From assembly GCA_965215345.1 (NCBI GenBank), contig CBDCDL010000002.1, forward strand, positions 3,224,001 to 3,288,000: a DNA stretch of 64,000 nt, read 5' to 3'. Below the pieces are notes generated by a model. It worked only from the letters and a program-made list of their open reading frames with translations, had not been told where the DNA came from and made no database searches. The translations under genes were made by a program, and so were the position numbers. The DNA comes from CATQHW01 sp965215345. Its GTDB lineage: Bacteria > Spirochaetota > Spirochaetia > SZUA-6 > Bin103. Shown one piece after another: positions 43,595 to 51,826 of this stretch. Position 1 is the stretch's first letter. Each line of letters begins with the position of its first letter.

Positions 43595-44292
43595 CCCCGT
43601 TCCGGGCGTACCCGCCGCCGCCGGCGCACTACCGGAACGTCACGCTGCAGCTCGTGCCGTTCCGCGCGGCGCCGGCGGCGGTGCAGCGCTTCCTGCCGGA
43701 GCCGCTGGCCGCGGATCCGGAGGGCGCGTGCATGGCCGCCGGGATCGACGTGGGGTTCTGCACCAGCTACGGGAGCTTCCAGGAGGCGTTCCTGATGCTC
43801 GGCTGCCGGTTCGGGGACACGGTCGGATGGTTCTGCTCGCACGTGCTCCACAACGGACCGGCCGGGATCGCGGCCGGACGGGAGATCTACGGAACGCCCA
43901 AGGTGTTCGCGCAGGTCACCGTACGGCGCCACGGACGTTCGATGGTGACCGAGGCGAACCTGGAGGGCGTGCGGGTCATGCGGATCGCCTCCACCGCGGA
44001 CCAAGTCGTCCCGCCCGACGCGCTGCCGACGCTGACGCCGTCGTGGCGGCTGAAGGTGATCCCGCGCGCCGACGGCCCGGGCCCGGCACTCAGGCAGCTC
44101 ATCGACTGCAGCGCCACGATGCAGGACCTGGCGGTCCGCTTCTCCGCGCGCGGGCGGGGCACGGTGACGCTGGAAGCGGCCCCGGACTGCGACCTGACGG
44201 CGCTCGCGCCGTCGAGCTGCGGGGCGGCCGGCTACCTGGAGTGCGATTACACGGAGGGCTACGCGGAGATCGCTCACGACTACTTGGCGTGA
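43591..44292 (+). CDS. Acetoacetate decarboxylase family protein
   Basis: A 233-residue ADC-fold protein. The Schiff-base lysine is in GREIYGTPKVFAQ near residue 111; FLPEPLAADPEGACMAAGI and the later LKVIPRADGPGPALRQLID segments are typical. The TTG start overlaps the quinone reductase stop as TTGA, so the pair is co-translated. Broader ADC-family members act on varied keto acids, so acetoacetate is not assured. Confidence 0.85.
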   Translation: MTPFRAYPPPPAHYRNVTLQLVPFRAAPAAVQRFLPEPLAADPEGACMAAGIDVGFCTSYGSFQEAFLMLGCRFGDTVGWFCSHVLHNGPAGIAAGREIYGTPKVFAQVTVRRHGRSMVTEANLEGVRVMRIASTADQVVPPDALPTLTPSWRLKVIPRADGPGPALRQLIDCSATMQDLAVRFSARGRGTVTLEAAPDCDLTALAPSSCGAAGYLECDYTEGYAEIAHDYLA

Positions 44293-44428
44293 GCGTCCGC
44301 TCGACCCCTCTCGACGACGTGCGCGCGGATGGGCATGATGCGCGCTTCACAGGCGGTCAATCGGTGGCTCGGGTGTGCCGAAAATGAGGATTGGGAGTAG
44401 ACCCGTGGCACCAGGGAGGCAGACCTCG

Positions 44429-45901
44429 ATGACTCGTAACGACACTCGAACGGACCATGTCGGGCCGGCGCCGCTGGCTTTCATGATGACGCTGGTGCTG
44501 CTGGGGGCGGTGGCGGCCGGTGCCCAGGACATGGATCGGCACGACCGGTACACGCTGGCCGGCGACGCCATCGGCCCCAAGATCGCCCAGTCGACGACCT
44601 GGGGCATCGTCGATGCGGTATCCGGTCGCGTCGACACGCTGGGCTCGCTGCAGGCGACCATGGAACGGCTGGAGTCGTCGAAGATCACGCAGTACGGCCT
44701 GCCGAAGCTCAGCCACCGCAGGCTGATCTCGTACGACGGGACTCCGTTGCTGATCGGGGAGTCGGGTGAGGTCAACGGAGCGGTCGGCACGCTCTGGGGA
44801 TTCGGCTTCACCGCGGGTGGCGACTACCGGAGCATGGGCAGCGGCCAGGGGGCGGACGTCGGCTGGGACGGCGACATGATCACCGGCCACCTGGGGTTCG
44901 ACGTCCGGCCGGTCCGCGAGTTTCTGCTCGGCCTGACGGCGGGTGTGTCGCAGACCAGCACCAGGTTCGAGGTGGACGGCCGGCGCGGACTCCTCGACCA
45001 GCGCATGATCACTGCCTCTCCGTACTTCAGTTGGGTGCTGTTCCCGGGCATATGGTGGTGGGCTACCGCAACCTACGGCATCGGCGAAGCGGAGATGGCC
45101 GACAAGGACCAGCCGGGCGTCGCGCGTCCCCATGCCGGGTCGTCATCGCTGCTGAGCGGCGCGCTGGGATGGAACGTCAACGTGATCGACAGCCCGGGAC
45201 ACGATCCCGGTTCCCGCGTGGGCGTGGCGGTCAGAGGGGAAGGCTCCCTGAATCATTTCAGGGTGGATTCTTCACGGGGCGACATGCCGGACCTGGCGAT
45301 GGACACGTGGCGCGGCCGTCTCATGGTGCAGGGCACCTACGAGCAGCCGCTCAACGACAGCGGGTACATGATCCCGACGCTCGAAGCGGGAGTCCGGTAC
45401 GACGGTGGCCAGGCCGCCAGCGGCGCGGGCGTCGAGCTCGGCGGCCGCTTCCGCTACGAGGATCAGGCGCTCGGCCTGACGCTGGAGGCGCACGGCCGCG
45501 CGCTGGTTCCGCTTGACGACACCTCGCAAGAGTGGACCGCCGGCGGGCTGGTTCGGATTTCCTCCGACCGCGACGGCTTCGGACCGTTCCTGAACGTGAC
45601 GCGGAGCTTCGAGCCGGTGGAATCCATCGCCGCCGTGCCGACTGCGGAGCTGATCTCCCGCCAGGGGCGTGTGGACGCCGAGCTGGGCTACGAGGGCCTG
45701 GAGGTGGACGGTGTGCCCGGCTTGTTGACGCCATACGGGGCTGTTACTCTTGCCAACGGGGGTACGTCGACCTATCGGTGGGGCAGCCGTCTGACGCTCA
45801 CCGAGGACTTGGCCCTGAACCTGGAGGCGCAGCACGAACGAGCCCACATCGCCGCGGCGACCGAGCATAGCGCCACCCTCAGCGCCAACCTGCGGCTGTA
45901 A
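44429..45901 (+). CDS. Outer-membrane autotransporter-type beta-barrel protein
   Basis: A 490-residue exported protein. An N-terminal signal (APLAFMMTLVLLGAVAAGAQ) is followed by a helix-rich segment and then about twelve amphipathic strands typical of the autotransporter barrel (GTLWGFGFTAGGDYRSM, FLLGLTAGVSQT, YFSWVLFPGIWWWATATYGIG). The barrel ends in LSANLRL, a typical aromatic-poor last strand. No long passenger domain is present, so it may be a stand-alone porin-like barrel. ATG 44429 follows CAGGGAGG. Confidence 0.8.
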   Translation: MTRNDTRTDHVGPAPLAFMMTLVLLGAVAAGAQDMDRHDRYTLAGDAIGPKIAQSTTWGIVDAVSGRVDTLGSLQATMERLESSKITQYGLPKLSHRRLISYDGTPLLIGESGEVNGAVGTLWGFGFTAGGDYRSMGSGQGADVGWDGDMITGHLGFDVRPVREFLLGLTAGVSQTSTRFEVDGRRGLLDQRMITASPYFSWVLFPGIWWWATATYGIGEAEMADKDQPGVARPHAGSSSLLSGALGWNVNVIDSPGHDPGSRVGVAVRGEGSLNHFRVDSSRGDMPDLAMDTWRGRLMVQGTYEQPLNDSGYMIPTLEAGVRYDGGQAASGAGVELGGRFRYEDQALGLTLEAHGRALVPLDDTSQEWTAGGLVRISSDRDGFGPFLNVTRSFEPVESIAAVPTAELISRQGRVDAELGYEGLEVDGVPGLLTPYGAVTLANGGTSTYRWGSRLTLTEDLALNLEAQHERAHIAAATEHSATLSANLRL

Positions 45902-45967
45902 GCGCAGAGCGCCCGCTCGACGGATAGCGTCAGGACCGGAAGGTTCCACGTCCATGCCTGGCGCGCG

Positions 45968-46381
45968 ATGACGCCGGGGAACCGTGCGATGCCTGCCACG
46001 CGGGCGTCGGCCAACCGCCCGAAGCCGCGTGAGGTGGCCGTCTGCACGCTCCAGGAGTTGCCGCCGGGCACGCGCCGCGAGGTCGATGTGGGCGGCCGGC
46101 ACGCCGTCTGCGTGTTCAACGTGGCAGGCGAGCTGGTCGCGCTGAGGAACCTCTGTCCGCACCGCGGCGGCAAGCTCACCCGCGGATTCGTCGGACCCCT
46201 GGTCACCGGCGACGCGCCCGGCCGCTTTCACTACGAGCGCGAGGGCGAGATCCTGCACTGTCCGACGCACCAGTGGGAGTTCGATCTGAAGACCGGCTGC
46301 GCGTTGCACGACCCGCGCCTCTGTGCGAAGACCTACCCGGTGAGCGTGCGCGGCGATCAGGTCATACTGCACGCGCCATGA
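45968..46381 (+). CDS. Rieske [2Fe-2S] domain protein
   Basis: A 137-residue soluble Rieske protein. Both cluster loops are present: CPHRGGK near residue 64 and CPTHQWEFDLKTG near 99, as in Rieske-type ferredoxins. It likely carries electrons. It shares an ATGA overlap with an amidohydrolase gene downstream, so a paired role is suggested, although no oxygenase large subunit is nearby. A shorter start at ATG 45989 is possible. Confidence 0.85.
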   Translation: MTPGNRAMPATRASANRPKPREVAVCTLQELPPGTRREVDVGGRHAVCVFNVAGELVALRNLCPHRGGKLTRGFVGPLVTGDAPGRFHYEREGEILHCPTHQWEFDLKTGCALHDPRLCAKTYPVSVRGDQVILHAP

Positions 46382-47571
46382 GGAAGACCAGCATGAGGAG
46401 GTTCCCGGCGATGACACCGAGCGCTACCGCCACCGACTCCGCCGTCGCCGACCAGCCGGCGGTCACGACCGCGCAGGCAGCGGACCGCGCCCCCGCTCGC
46501 GCGCGCAAGGTGGCCCCGTACGTGGTCGATTGCGACTGCCACCACGTGTGGCGTCAGATCGAAGACATCTTCCCGTACCTTCCGCGCCGCTACGTGGAGA
46601 GCATCAGGGACTTCGGCCCGATGCTGCCCAAGTACCCGTACACGAACATGCGCAACAACAGCGGCCTGGCATTCCGGGTCGACCATGCCCTTGAATCGGA
46701 CACGGACCTGGCCGAGTTCACGGTCGAGCACCACGTGGAGGCGTACGGGATCGACGCGGCGCTGCTGACCGGATCGTCGGTCTACTCGGCTGCCGGGCTT
46801 CCTGACCTGGACTACGCCGCGGCGCTCTGCCGCGCGTTCAACGACTACACGCTCGAGCACTGGGTCGCCAAGGACCCGCGGCTGCTGATGACCATCGCCG
46901 TGCCCGTGCATGACCCGCGGGCGGCCGCGGCCGAGATCGAACGGCTCGGGCCACATCCGTCGGCGGCCGCGGTGATGATGCCGGCCGGCGCGCGCTCGCC
47001 GTTCGGCAACCGGTGCTACGACCCCATCCATGCCGCCGCCGCCGAGCAGGGCCTGCCGATCGTGACCCACTTCGGGTGCGAGGGGCAGGGCCCGACCAAC
47101 CCGCCGACCGCGGCCGGCTTCCCGTCGCATTACCTGGAGATGCGCATGGCGCGGCCGCAGATCGCCCAGGCCCACTCGGCCAGCCTGATCTGCGAGGGGG
47201 TGTTCGAGCGTTATCCCACCCTCAAGTGGCTGTTCGTGGAGGTCGACACGTGGTGGATCCCGGGGTTGCTGTGGCACTTCGACGCCGACTGGAAGGCCAC
47301 CCGCGAGTACACGCCGTGGGTGAAGCGCCTGCCGAGCGAGTACTTTCGCGAGCACATCCGCGTCGGCACCCAGCCGCTGCAGCTTCCCCCGCGCAGGCAG
47401 GACGCGGCCGCGTTCCTGCGGTGGATGCATGCCGGCGAGGTGCTGGTCTACGCCAGCGACTTCCCGCACTGGGACTGGGACGAGCCCACGCCCACGGCCG
47501 CGCGGTTCCCGTCGGAGTTGCGCGAAGCGGTGTTCGGCGGCAACGCGCGGGAACTGCTGACCCTGGGCTGA
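46378..47571 (+). CDS. Amidohydrolase family 2 protein
   Basis: A 397-residue metal-dependent amidohydrolase (Amidohydro_2). The metal loop is CDCHHVW near residue 52, followed by THFGCEG and the closing YASDFPHWDWDEP with the conserved Asp, and the family's ending FGGNARELLTL. Members decarboxylate or hydrolyse aromatic or lactone substrates. The ATG overlaps the Rieske stop. The first 40 residues look like an unstructured leader, so ATG 46393 or 46411 may be the true start. Confidence 0.88.
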   Translation: MRKTSMRRFPAMTPSATATDSAVADQPAVTTAQAADRAPARARKVAPYVVDCDCHHVWRQIEDIFPYLPRRYVESIRDFGPMLPKYPYTNMRNNSGLAFRVDHALESDTDLAEFTVEHHVEAYGIDAALLTGSSVYSAAGLPDLDYAAALCRAFNDYTLEHWVAKDPRLLMTIAVPVHDPRAAAAEIERLGPHPSAAAVMMPAGARSPFGNRCYDPIHAAAAEQGLPIVTHFGCEGQGPTNPPTAAGFPSHYLEMRMARPQIAQAHSASLICEGVFERYPTLKWLFVEVDTWWIPGLLWHFDADWKATREYTPWVKRLPSEYFREHIRVGTQPLQLPPRRQDAAAFLRWMHAGEVLVYASDFPHWDWDEPTPTAARFPSELREAVFGGNARELLTLG

Positions 47572-47590
47572 CGGTCCCGGTCAGCTCGGG

Positions 47591-48622
47591 TCAAGCGGCC
47601 CCGTTGACGAACTCGCGCAGGCGAGCGAGTTGCGCGTCGGTCCCCACCGCCACCAGCGAGTCGCCGGGCCGGACGGTGACGCCGGTCACCGGCGTGGCGG
47701 TGTCGGCGTCGGGGCCGGCCCCCTCGCCGTGGATCGCATCCGCAGTGTGGATGGCCACGATCATGGCACCGACGTGATCGCCTACGCGGGCGTCCTGCAG
47801 GGTGCTCCCGGCCAGTCGTGAACCGTCCGGCACGGCCACCTCGTCGATCTGCAGGGAGCGGCGCTCGCGATCGAGCACCTCGTCCAGAAACCTGGTCAGC
47901 GACGGGCGCAGCAGGGAGTCCGCCAGGCGGCGGCCCGTACTGCGGTACGGGGACACGACGCTGTTCGCGCCGACCTTCGTGAGCTTGCGGATGGTCTGCC
48001 GCTCGGTCGCCTGCGAGACGATCTTCAGCGACGGATTGAGTTGCCGGGCGGAGAGGACGACGAACACGTTGGTATCGTCGTTGGGCAGCGCGGACACCAT
48101 CCCGGCTGCACGCTCGACGCCCGCGGCCAGCAAGGTCTCATCCTCCTCGGCGTTGCCCTGCACGAACAGGAGCGAGTCGTCGCCCGCGCACTCGCAGTGG
48201 TCGGGATCCAGGTCGATCATCACGAACGGCACCTGTTCCCTGGCAAGCTCGGCGGCTACCTCGCGTCCGAACTTGCCGGCGCCGCACACGATATAGTGGC
48301 CGTTGAGCCTGCGGATCGCTCGATCCATGCGTCTCCTCCTCCATCCGGGCAGAAATGCCCCTTGCAGCAGGTAGGCGACCAGCGAGGTGGCCGAATACCA
48401 GATGATGATGACCGCGACCACGATCAGGCCGGAGGTAAACAGCCGGCCGGTCGGTGAGAGATCATGCACCTCGCCGTAGCCCACCGTGGAGATGGTGATC
48501 ACCGCCATGAACAGGCTGTCGCCCAGCGGCCAGCCCTCGATCAGCGAGAACCCCAGCGTGGCGACGATGGTGAGCCCGATCAGCAGCACGATCGCGACCA
48601 CGAAGCGGCGGTGCATGGACAT
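47591..48622 (-). CDS. Potassium channel with TrkA-N/TrkA-C regulatory domains
   Basis: A 343-residue ion channel. Two membrane helices flank a pore with selectivity filter TVGYGEV at about 46-52. The cytoplasmic part starts with the RCK/TrkA-N nucleotide fold (HYIVCGAGKFGREVA, FVMIDLD) and ends with a TrkA-C-type domain (GVTVRPGDSLVAVGT). This architecture is that of a ligand-gated (Ca2+, NAD or nucleotide) K+ channel. I start at ATG 48622, as the preceding 106 residues are not family sequence. Confidence 0.9.
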   Translation of the reverse strand: MSMHRRFVVAIVLLIGLTIVATLGFSLIEGWPLGDSLFMAVITISTVGYGEVHDLSPTGRLFTSGLIVVAVIIIWYSATSLVAYLLQGAFLPGWRRRRMDRAIRRLNGHYIVCGAGKFGREVAAELAREQVPFVMIDLDPDHCECAGDDSLLFVQGNAEEDETLLAAGVERAAGMVSALPNDDTNVFVVLSARQLNPSLKIVSQATERQTIRKLTKVGANSVVSPYRSTGRRLADSLLRPSLTRFLDEVLDRERRSLQIDEVAVPDGSRLAGSTLQDARVGDHVGAMIVAIHTADAIHGEGAGPDADTATPVTGVTVRPGDSLVAVGTDAQLARLREFVNGAA

Positions 48623-48675
48623 CGGCAGGATGATAGCGGTTGCGCCGGTTATCGTATGCGTGGAAAGAGGTTCGA

Positions 48676-49356
48676 GTGAGTGACGAGAGGCGGCTGCTCC
48701 GCGAGCAGGTCGAGTACTACCGCCGGCGCGCGCCCGAGTACGACGACTGGTTCTTCCAGCGCGGCCGTTACGATGAAGGCGACGCTCGCCGGGCGCAGTG
48801 GCAGGCGGAGATCGAGGCCGCACGCACCCGGTTGCGGTCCTTGGGCGAGGTCGACGACGCGCTGGAGCTGGCCTGCGGCACCGGGCTCTGGACCGCGCAC
48901 CTGCGTCGCCAGGCGCTCCGCCTGACCGCCGTCGATGCATCCCCGGAGGTGATCGAGCTGGCGCTCAAGCGCGTCGGGCACGACCCGCGCGTGGTGTTCG
49001 AGGTCGCGGATCTGTTCGGGTACCGGCCCATGCAGCGCTACGACCTGGTGTCGTTCACGTTCTGGCTGTCGCACGTCCCGGCCGATCGCATGGACGGCTT
49101 CTTCGACCTGTTGCGGTGCTGTCTTCGCCCCGGGGGCCGGCTGTTCGCGGTCGACCAGGCCGAGACGCCGGACAGGCGCACCAGCGCCGACGGGCTGCAG
49201 GCGCGGGACCTGGCCGACGGCAGCACCTTTCGGATCGTCAAGCGGTTCTACGGCCGGGCAGAGCTGGAGGCGCTGTTCGCCGAGCACGGCTTCCGCGCGG
49301 AGGTCACGCTCACGACCTCGCTATGGGTGGCCGTGGCTGTCAGGGACAGTAGTTGA
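48676..49356 (+). CDS. Class I SAM-dependent methyltransferase
   Basis: A 226-residue methyltransferase. Motif I is ALELACGTGLWTAHL near residue 55, the acidic end of strand 2 is AVDAS, and FDLLRCCLRPGGRLFAVDQ is the post-core strand. GTG 48676 is preceded by AGAGG. The protein is of the general UbiE/Methyltransf_11 type; substrate unknown. Its 3' end overlaps a small minus-strand frame. Confidence 0.85.
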   Translation: MSDERRLLREQVEYYRRRAPEYDDWFFQRGRYDEGDARRAQWQAEIEAARTRLRSLGEVDDALELACGTGLWTAHLRRQALRLTAVDASPEVIELALKRVGHDPRVVFEVADLFGYRPMQRYDLVSFTFWLSHVPADRMDGFFDLLRCCLRPGGRLFAVDQAETPDRRTSADGLQARDLADGSTFRIVKRFYGRAELEALFAEHGFRAEVTLTTSLWVAVAVRDSS

Positions 49357-49480
49357 CGGCGCCGGTGGAGAAGGGTTCCGGGGCGCAGTACGGGAAGAGT
49401 CCCTCGCCGCCGCAGACGCCGGCAAGCCGGCGATCGGGAGCGCGCTGCACGATCCATCGGCGCGGGCAAACCTGCCACAT
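49340..49480 (-). CDS. Candidate small Cys-containing protein
   Basis: An ORF of 46 residues that reads like real protein: WQVCPRRWIVQ, then LAGVCGGEG, LFPYCAPEP and VNYCP, giving four regularly spaced cysteines, two of them in CP pairs. No stop is found in the same frame for another 90 bases upstream, so the start may be further up. The 3' end overlaps the methyltransferase end by 17 bases. No family is recognised and it may be spurious. Confidence 0.35.
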   Translation of the reverse strand: MWQVCPRRWIVQRAPDRRLAGVCGGEGLFPYCAPEPFSTGAVNYCP

Positions 49481-49600
49481 CGCGGCGTGCGCCGCAGCAC
49501 GCGTGGCTACGCCGGCGACGCCATGGAGCCGGCCGACTGCGGCGTCACCGCCGCCCGCCGCACGTGAAGGACGCCGGGGGCGCGATCGGTTCGGCCGGGA

Positions 49601-49717
49601 TCAGAGGTTGATGGCGCCGAGCGCGACCGCGGCGACCACGACCAGCGCGGTCACGACGAGCGCTATACGCTTGCGCCAGATCGTCGCCTGACTCTGCCTC
49701 CGAGATGTCATGAGCAT
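49601..49717 (-). CDS. Candidate single-helix membrane peptide
   Basis: A 38-residue frame: a basic N-terminus (TSRRQSQATIWRKR) followed by one hydrophobic helix (IALVVTALVVVAAVALGAINL) ending at the stop. This is the layout of a small inner-membrane peptide. It lies in the 429-base gap between the methyltransferase and the DUF3179 gene; apart from this and the small Cys-containing frame I see nothing else there. An ATG at 49711 would give 36 residues. Confidence 0.45.
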   Translation of the reverse strand: MLMTSRRQSQATIWRKRIALVVTALVVVAAVALGAINL

Positions 49718-49785
49718 ATCCCATGGATCGTCAGTCGGCAATCGGGACTTGAGCGCTACCGCACGCATGGGCCCTGGAGATCGCG

Positions 49786-50775
49786 CTATTCCGCCAGAGC
49801 GTAGACTCGCGTTCCGGGATAGAAGGCGTACCAGGCGAACCAGAAGTCACGCTCCTTGGGCAGCACGCGGCCGTCGGCCAGGTCGGTGAAGGTGACCAGC
49901 CCCGATTCGTCGCGCTCCACCCGGACCACGGTTTCCCCGACGGCGTCCTCGAACGGTGCGTTCTGGATGACGGCGTCCTCGAAGTAGGCCTTGTGGATAC
50001 CGCCGACCTCGATGCCGAAGATCACCGCCTTGGGGTGGAAGCGGCCGTCCTCGACGTTCTGCACCGGGAACCACACCGAGTAGTCGGTGTCGTACCCGTC
50101 GTACGGATCGTAGCTGTAGTCCCGGTAGCCGCCTCCCCGGTCCAGGATCTCCGCGTCGGGATGATGCGGGCTCCACTCGCCCCAGCGCACCACGTCGACC
50201 GCGACCGGGGTCAGCCGCTGGCCGCTCATGCTGCCGAACACCGCCTGTCCGCCGATCTGCATCCACAGCGAACGCGTCCGCCGGTCGTACATCACGAGGT
50301 TGGAGTTGAACAGCAGGCCGCTGGTACCGAACTCGACCGGCTCGCAGTCGATGGTGCGCTCGTAGGCGATGCCGGATCCACACAGCGGGCAATACGTGAT
50401 CACGATCGGATCGCCGCCTACCGTGTCGTTGACGATCTCGTGGTGGGTGAGGATCCGGAACGGATAGCCGCGCTCGATTCCGTTGCGGGTGAGCACGACC
50501 AGCAGGTCGGCCGGCTCCAGCCAGTCGGCCGCGTCGCTGACGGCGGAAAACGTCGGAAGGTCGATCGAGGGGATGCCGTCCGGCGGCGGCCCGCCGTGCG
50601 AGAACTGACCGGGGTGCAGCAGGAAGGGGATGCCGTTGAGGGATTGGACGACCTCTTCCGGGACCGGGAGCTGCGTGGACGGGGCGCACTCATCGGCCGC
50701 CCGCGCGGGGCCTCCGGCAAGCAACAGGACTGCGCAGACGGTGGCTGCGCGACGCGCGTTGGTGGAGACAGGCAT
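49786..50775 (-). CDS. DUF3179 domain-containing exported protein
   Basis: A 329-residue DUF3179 protein. A signal peptide (AATVCAVLLLAGGPARAA) covers about residues 9-27. The family core is clear: GYPFRILTHHEIVND, TYCPLCGSGIAYER with a CxxC pair, GTSGLLFNSNLVMYDRRTRSLWMQ and GGIHKAYF. DUF3179 proteins are exported and have unknown function. The gene is alone on the minus strand between two divergent plus-strand genes. Confidence 0.9.
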   Translation of the reverse strand: MPVSTNARRAATVCAVLLLAGGPARAADECAPSTQLPVPEEVVQSLNGIPFLLHPGQFSHGGPPPDGIPSIDLPTFSAVSDAADWLEPADLLVVLTRNGIERGYPFRILTHHEIVNDTVGGDPIVITYCPLCGSGIAYERTIDCEPVEFGTSGLLFNSNLVMYDRRTRSLWMQIGGQAVFGSMSGQRLTPVAVDVVRWGEWSPHHPDAEILDRGGGYRDYSYDPYDGYDTDYSVWFPVQNVEDGRFHPKAVIFGIEVGGIHKAYFEDAVIQNAPFEDAVGETVVRVERDESGLVTFTDLADGRVLPKERDFWFAWYAFYPGTRVYALAE

Positions 50776-50847
50776 GGGGTCAGGACACCCCTCAGCCGGC
50801 GCTTCTTACCGGCGAAGCCGGCGGCCGAACCGGTATACTCGGATGTG

Positions 50848-51813
50848 ATGTCGCCGCGCATGGCCGGAATCGAGCCGGCGTTTCCCTGTCCGCTGCCGCT
50901 GGAAGAGGTCCCGGCCAAGTTCCGTGAGCTGATCGGCCTGGACGTGATCCCGGAGCAGGTGGACTTCACCACCGCCGCCACCGTGCTGGAGGACGGCCTG
51001 GCGCTCACCCGGCTGACCTTCCGCAACTGTCTGGGCGAATCCGTGCACGCCATCGCCATCCTGCCGGCGGAACCTGCCGGGACCATGCGCGGCGTGATCT
51101 GCACGAACGGCACCGCCAGCACGGCCGAGGACGTGGCGCACCCCGAGTACCACCGCAAGACCCCGCACAAGGGACCGCTGTACGGCTGGGGGCGGGAGAT
51201 GGCGCGCCGCGGCTTCGCGGTGCTGACCTTCACCCCGAAGGGTGCGGCGGCCCGGCGCGGCAGCGTGGAGGCGTGGGAGGAGGAACAGCGGCTGCTGCTG
51301 CCGTTCGGGCGGTCGCAGGTGGCCGTGGTCGCCGACGAGGCGGTGCGCGCCACGCGGGTGCTCGGCGCGCTGGACGGCGTCGCCCCCGGCCGCATCGGCC
51401 TCACCGGCATGTCGCTGGGCGGCTGGACGTCGTGGCTGGGCATGGTGGCCGCCCCGTGGGTGAAGACGGCCGCGCCGATCGCCGGCGGGCTCGGGACCCT
51501 GCGGGCGAACATCGACCACGGGCTGGTGTGGCGCCACTCCTCGTTCTGCTTCGTCCCGCACATGCTGCGCTACTTCGACCATCCGCAACTGATCGCGGCG
51601 GCGATCGCCCCGCGCCCGTTCATGATGGTGGCGCCGCTGGAAGACGAGGACATGCCCGCCGACGGCGTCGACGTGTTCGTCGACTACGTGAAGGGGGTGT
51701 ACGAGCAGGCGGGCGTGCCGGAACGGTTCCTCGTGCACCGCCCGCCCGGCCACCACGTGTTCACCATGCAGTACTTCGAGTGGGCCGTGGAGTGGTTCAA
51801 GCGCTGGCTGTAA
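50848..51813 (+). CDS. Alpha/beta hydrolase (acyl-peptidase/dienelactone type)
   Basis: A 321-residue cytosolic alpha/beta hydrolase. The nucleophile elbow is TGMSLGGWTSW (GxSxG) near residue 190, the acid is likely in PLEDEDMPADG and the His in RPPGHHVFTM. YGWGREMARRGFAVLTFTPKG is the usual strand before the elbow. It resembles the Abhydrolase_7 group (acetyl xylan esterase or peptide hydrolase-like). The sialidase-like gene follows 13 bases on, so the two may serve sugar ester removal together (inference). Confidence 0.85.
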   Translation: MSPRMAGIEPAFPCPLPLEEVPAKFRELIGLDVIPEQVDFTTAATVLEDGLALTRLTFRNCLGESVHAIAILPAEPAGTMRGVICTNGTASTAEDVAHPEYHRKTPHKGPLYGWGREMARRGFAVLTFTPKGAAARRGSVEAWEEEQRLLLPFGRSQVAVVADEAVRATRVLGALDGVAPGRIGLTGMSLGGWTSWLGMVAAPWVKTAAPIAGGLGTLRANIDHGLVWRHSSFCFVPHMLRYFDHPQLIAAAIAPRPFMMVAPLEDEDMPADGVDVFVDYVKGVYEQAGVPERFLVHRPPGHHVFTMQYFEWAVEWFKRWL

Positions 51814-51826
51814 AGGAGGCAGGCGA

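Noticed and set aside
49353..49691. Plus-strand ORF of 112 codons after the methyltransferase
   Set aside because: Composition is dominated by Ala, Pro, Arg and Ser with no predicted fold, as in other high-G+C shadow frames; the minus-strand frames there look more protein-like.
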